A DNA stretch of 6,687 bases from Bacteroidota bacterium (lineage in GTDB: Bacteria; Bacteroidota; Bacteroidia; Chitinophagales; Saprospiraceae). Shown here in pieces: positions 6,004 through 6,687 of the stretch (position 1 is its first letter; every line of letters starts with the position of its first letter). Where the stretch lies: assembly GCA_018969455.1 (NCBI GenBank), contig JAGWYI010000242.1, forward strand, positions 1 through 6,687. The letters run 5' to 3'. A model generated the notes under the pieces. That model did no database searches. It was not told the origin of the DNA and saw nothing but the letters and a program-made list of their open reading frames with translations. The position numbers and the translations under genes are program-made.

Positions 6004-6687
6004 ATGCTTACAACCGTACGACACCAGTATAACGCTGCCTTTACCGATGAAAAATACCAGGCTTTTTTGCACACCGTGAATACGGCGTTTGGCGAAGCCG
6101 TTACGTTCCGGGTAAGCGAAACTCCGGTTTTTATTCCCAATTTATTAAAAGAGAAATTGGTACAGGGAGTTCAAGACATTTGTGCCGTGATTAATCGGCC
6201 CGATTTTAAAGCACGTAGCGAGGCCGCACTTCCTGCGCACCTGCGTGTGCCCGCGGAAGACGAGCACACCATGTTTCTCCAACTGGATTTTGGAATATGC
6301 CGTGATCAATCAGGGGCACTTACACCACAACTCATTGAAATGCAAGGATTTCCATCTTTGTATTTCTTTCAGCATTTATTGGCTCAATCTTACCGGCAAC
6401 ATTTCGACATTCCCAGCCATTTCCACCACCTCTTCGGCGATCTGACACCCGATTCTTACATCGAACTGTTGCGTCAAATTATTGTCGGCGACTCCCGGCC
6501 GGAACGCGTTGTGCTGTTGGAAATTGAACCGGAAAAACAAAATACGCGCATCGATTTCTGGGGTACGGCCCAATACCTGGGCATCAAAGTGCTTTGCTTG
6601 AGCAAATTGCAGCGTGAAGGCCGCGATTTGTATTACCTCGACGATCAAAACCGCAAAGTGCCCGTTGAACGGATTTACAACCGCATC
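6004..6687 (+). CDS. Uncharacterised protein, possible ATP-grasp relative, 3'-truncated
   Basis: Open frame of 228 codons running off the right edge. An in-frame TGA at 5962-5964 and no other start codon before 6004 fix the ATG. The N-terminal part (1-90) is soluble and without signal peptide or membrane span. Two conserved-looking blocks follow: FLQLDFGIC (91-99) leading to LTPQLIEMQGFPSLYFFQ (106-123), then RVVLLEIEPEKQNTRIDF (168-185), GIKVLCLSKL (193-202 region) and a C-terminal VERIYNRI. The order (acidic D..G...PQLIE.QGFPS block, then a Rossmann-like strand pattern, then a V..IY.R ending) reminds me of circularly permuted ATP-grasp proteins of the glutathionylspermidine-synthase-like kind; this is recognition by pattern, not proof. 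The ATP-binding part would lie beyond the edge. Divergent from uppS, with no sign of a link to the polysaccharide genes. Confidence 0.75.
   Translation, partial: MLTTVRHQYNAAFTDEKYQAFLHTVNTAFGEAVTFRVSETPVFIPNLLKEKLVQGVQDICAVINRPDFKARSEAALPAHLRVPAEDEHTMFLQLDFGICRDQSGALTPQLIEMQGFPSLYFFQHLLAQSYRQHFDIPSHFHHLFGDLTPDSYIELLRQIIVGDSRPERVVLLEIEPEKQNTRIDFWGTAQYLGIKVLCLSKLQREGRDLYYLDDQNRKVPVERIYNRI

Noticed and set aside
5925..6032. 35-codon frame beginning at ATG 5925, overlapping the start of the rightmost gene
   Set aside because: Short, no hydrophobic or motif signal, and it overlaps the ATG at 6004 out of phase. It could be a leader peptide, but nothing supports that beyond its position near a weak promoter candidate.

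Overview
The window looks like a chromosomal segment of a member of the Bacteroidota. This is inferred from three things: most starts lack a Shine-Dalgarno sequence and have A/T-rich leaders, a perfect TAnnTTTG-type -7 box lies upstream of uppS, and the protein sequences have a Bacteroidota-like character. Base composition is moderate by eye. I see no tRNA, rRNA, insertion sequence, CRISPR array or long repeat.

Positions 1-4933 (+ strand) are the 3' part of a tightly packed cell-surface polysaccharide operon. In order it holds: a lipid-linked oligosaccharide flippase (Wzx type, 5' end cut by the window edge), a GT4-like cytoplasmic glycosyltransferase, a previously easy-to-miss 37-residue single-span membrane protein joined to the glycosyltransferase by an ATGA overlap, a Wzy/WaaL-type O-antigen polymerase or ligase, and a secreted, half-length TolC-like outer-membrane protein starting at GTG. 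Gaps are 8 nt, a 4-nt overlap, 10 nt and 18 nt, so the five genes are probably co-transcribed. In outline: the glycosyltransferase adds sugar to a lipid-linked unit, the flippase moves it across the inner membrane, the polymerase or ligase joins units on the periplasmic side, and the TolC-like protein may help the product or another substrate across the outer membrane. The last step is inference.

Positions 4934-5065 form a short convergent spacer with an 8-bp hairpin that could end the operon. Positions 5066-5809 (- strand) encode undecaprenyl diphosphate synthase (uppS), which makes the lipid carrier that such polysaccharide pathways use. Positions 5810-6003 are a divergent intergenic region with a good -7 box for uppS and a weaker candidate promoter in the other direction. 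From 6004 to the right edge (+ strand) runs a 3'-truncated gene for a conserved-looking protein of unknown function that may be a circularly permuted ATP-grasp relative.

The items most worth a second look are the 37-residue membrane protein, the single-repeat TolC-like protein and the uncharacterised gene at the right edge. None of them alone proves a new system.
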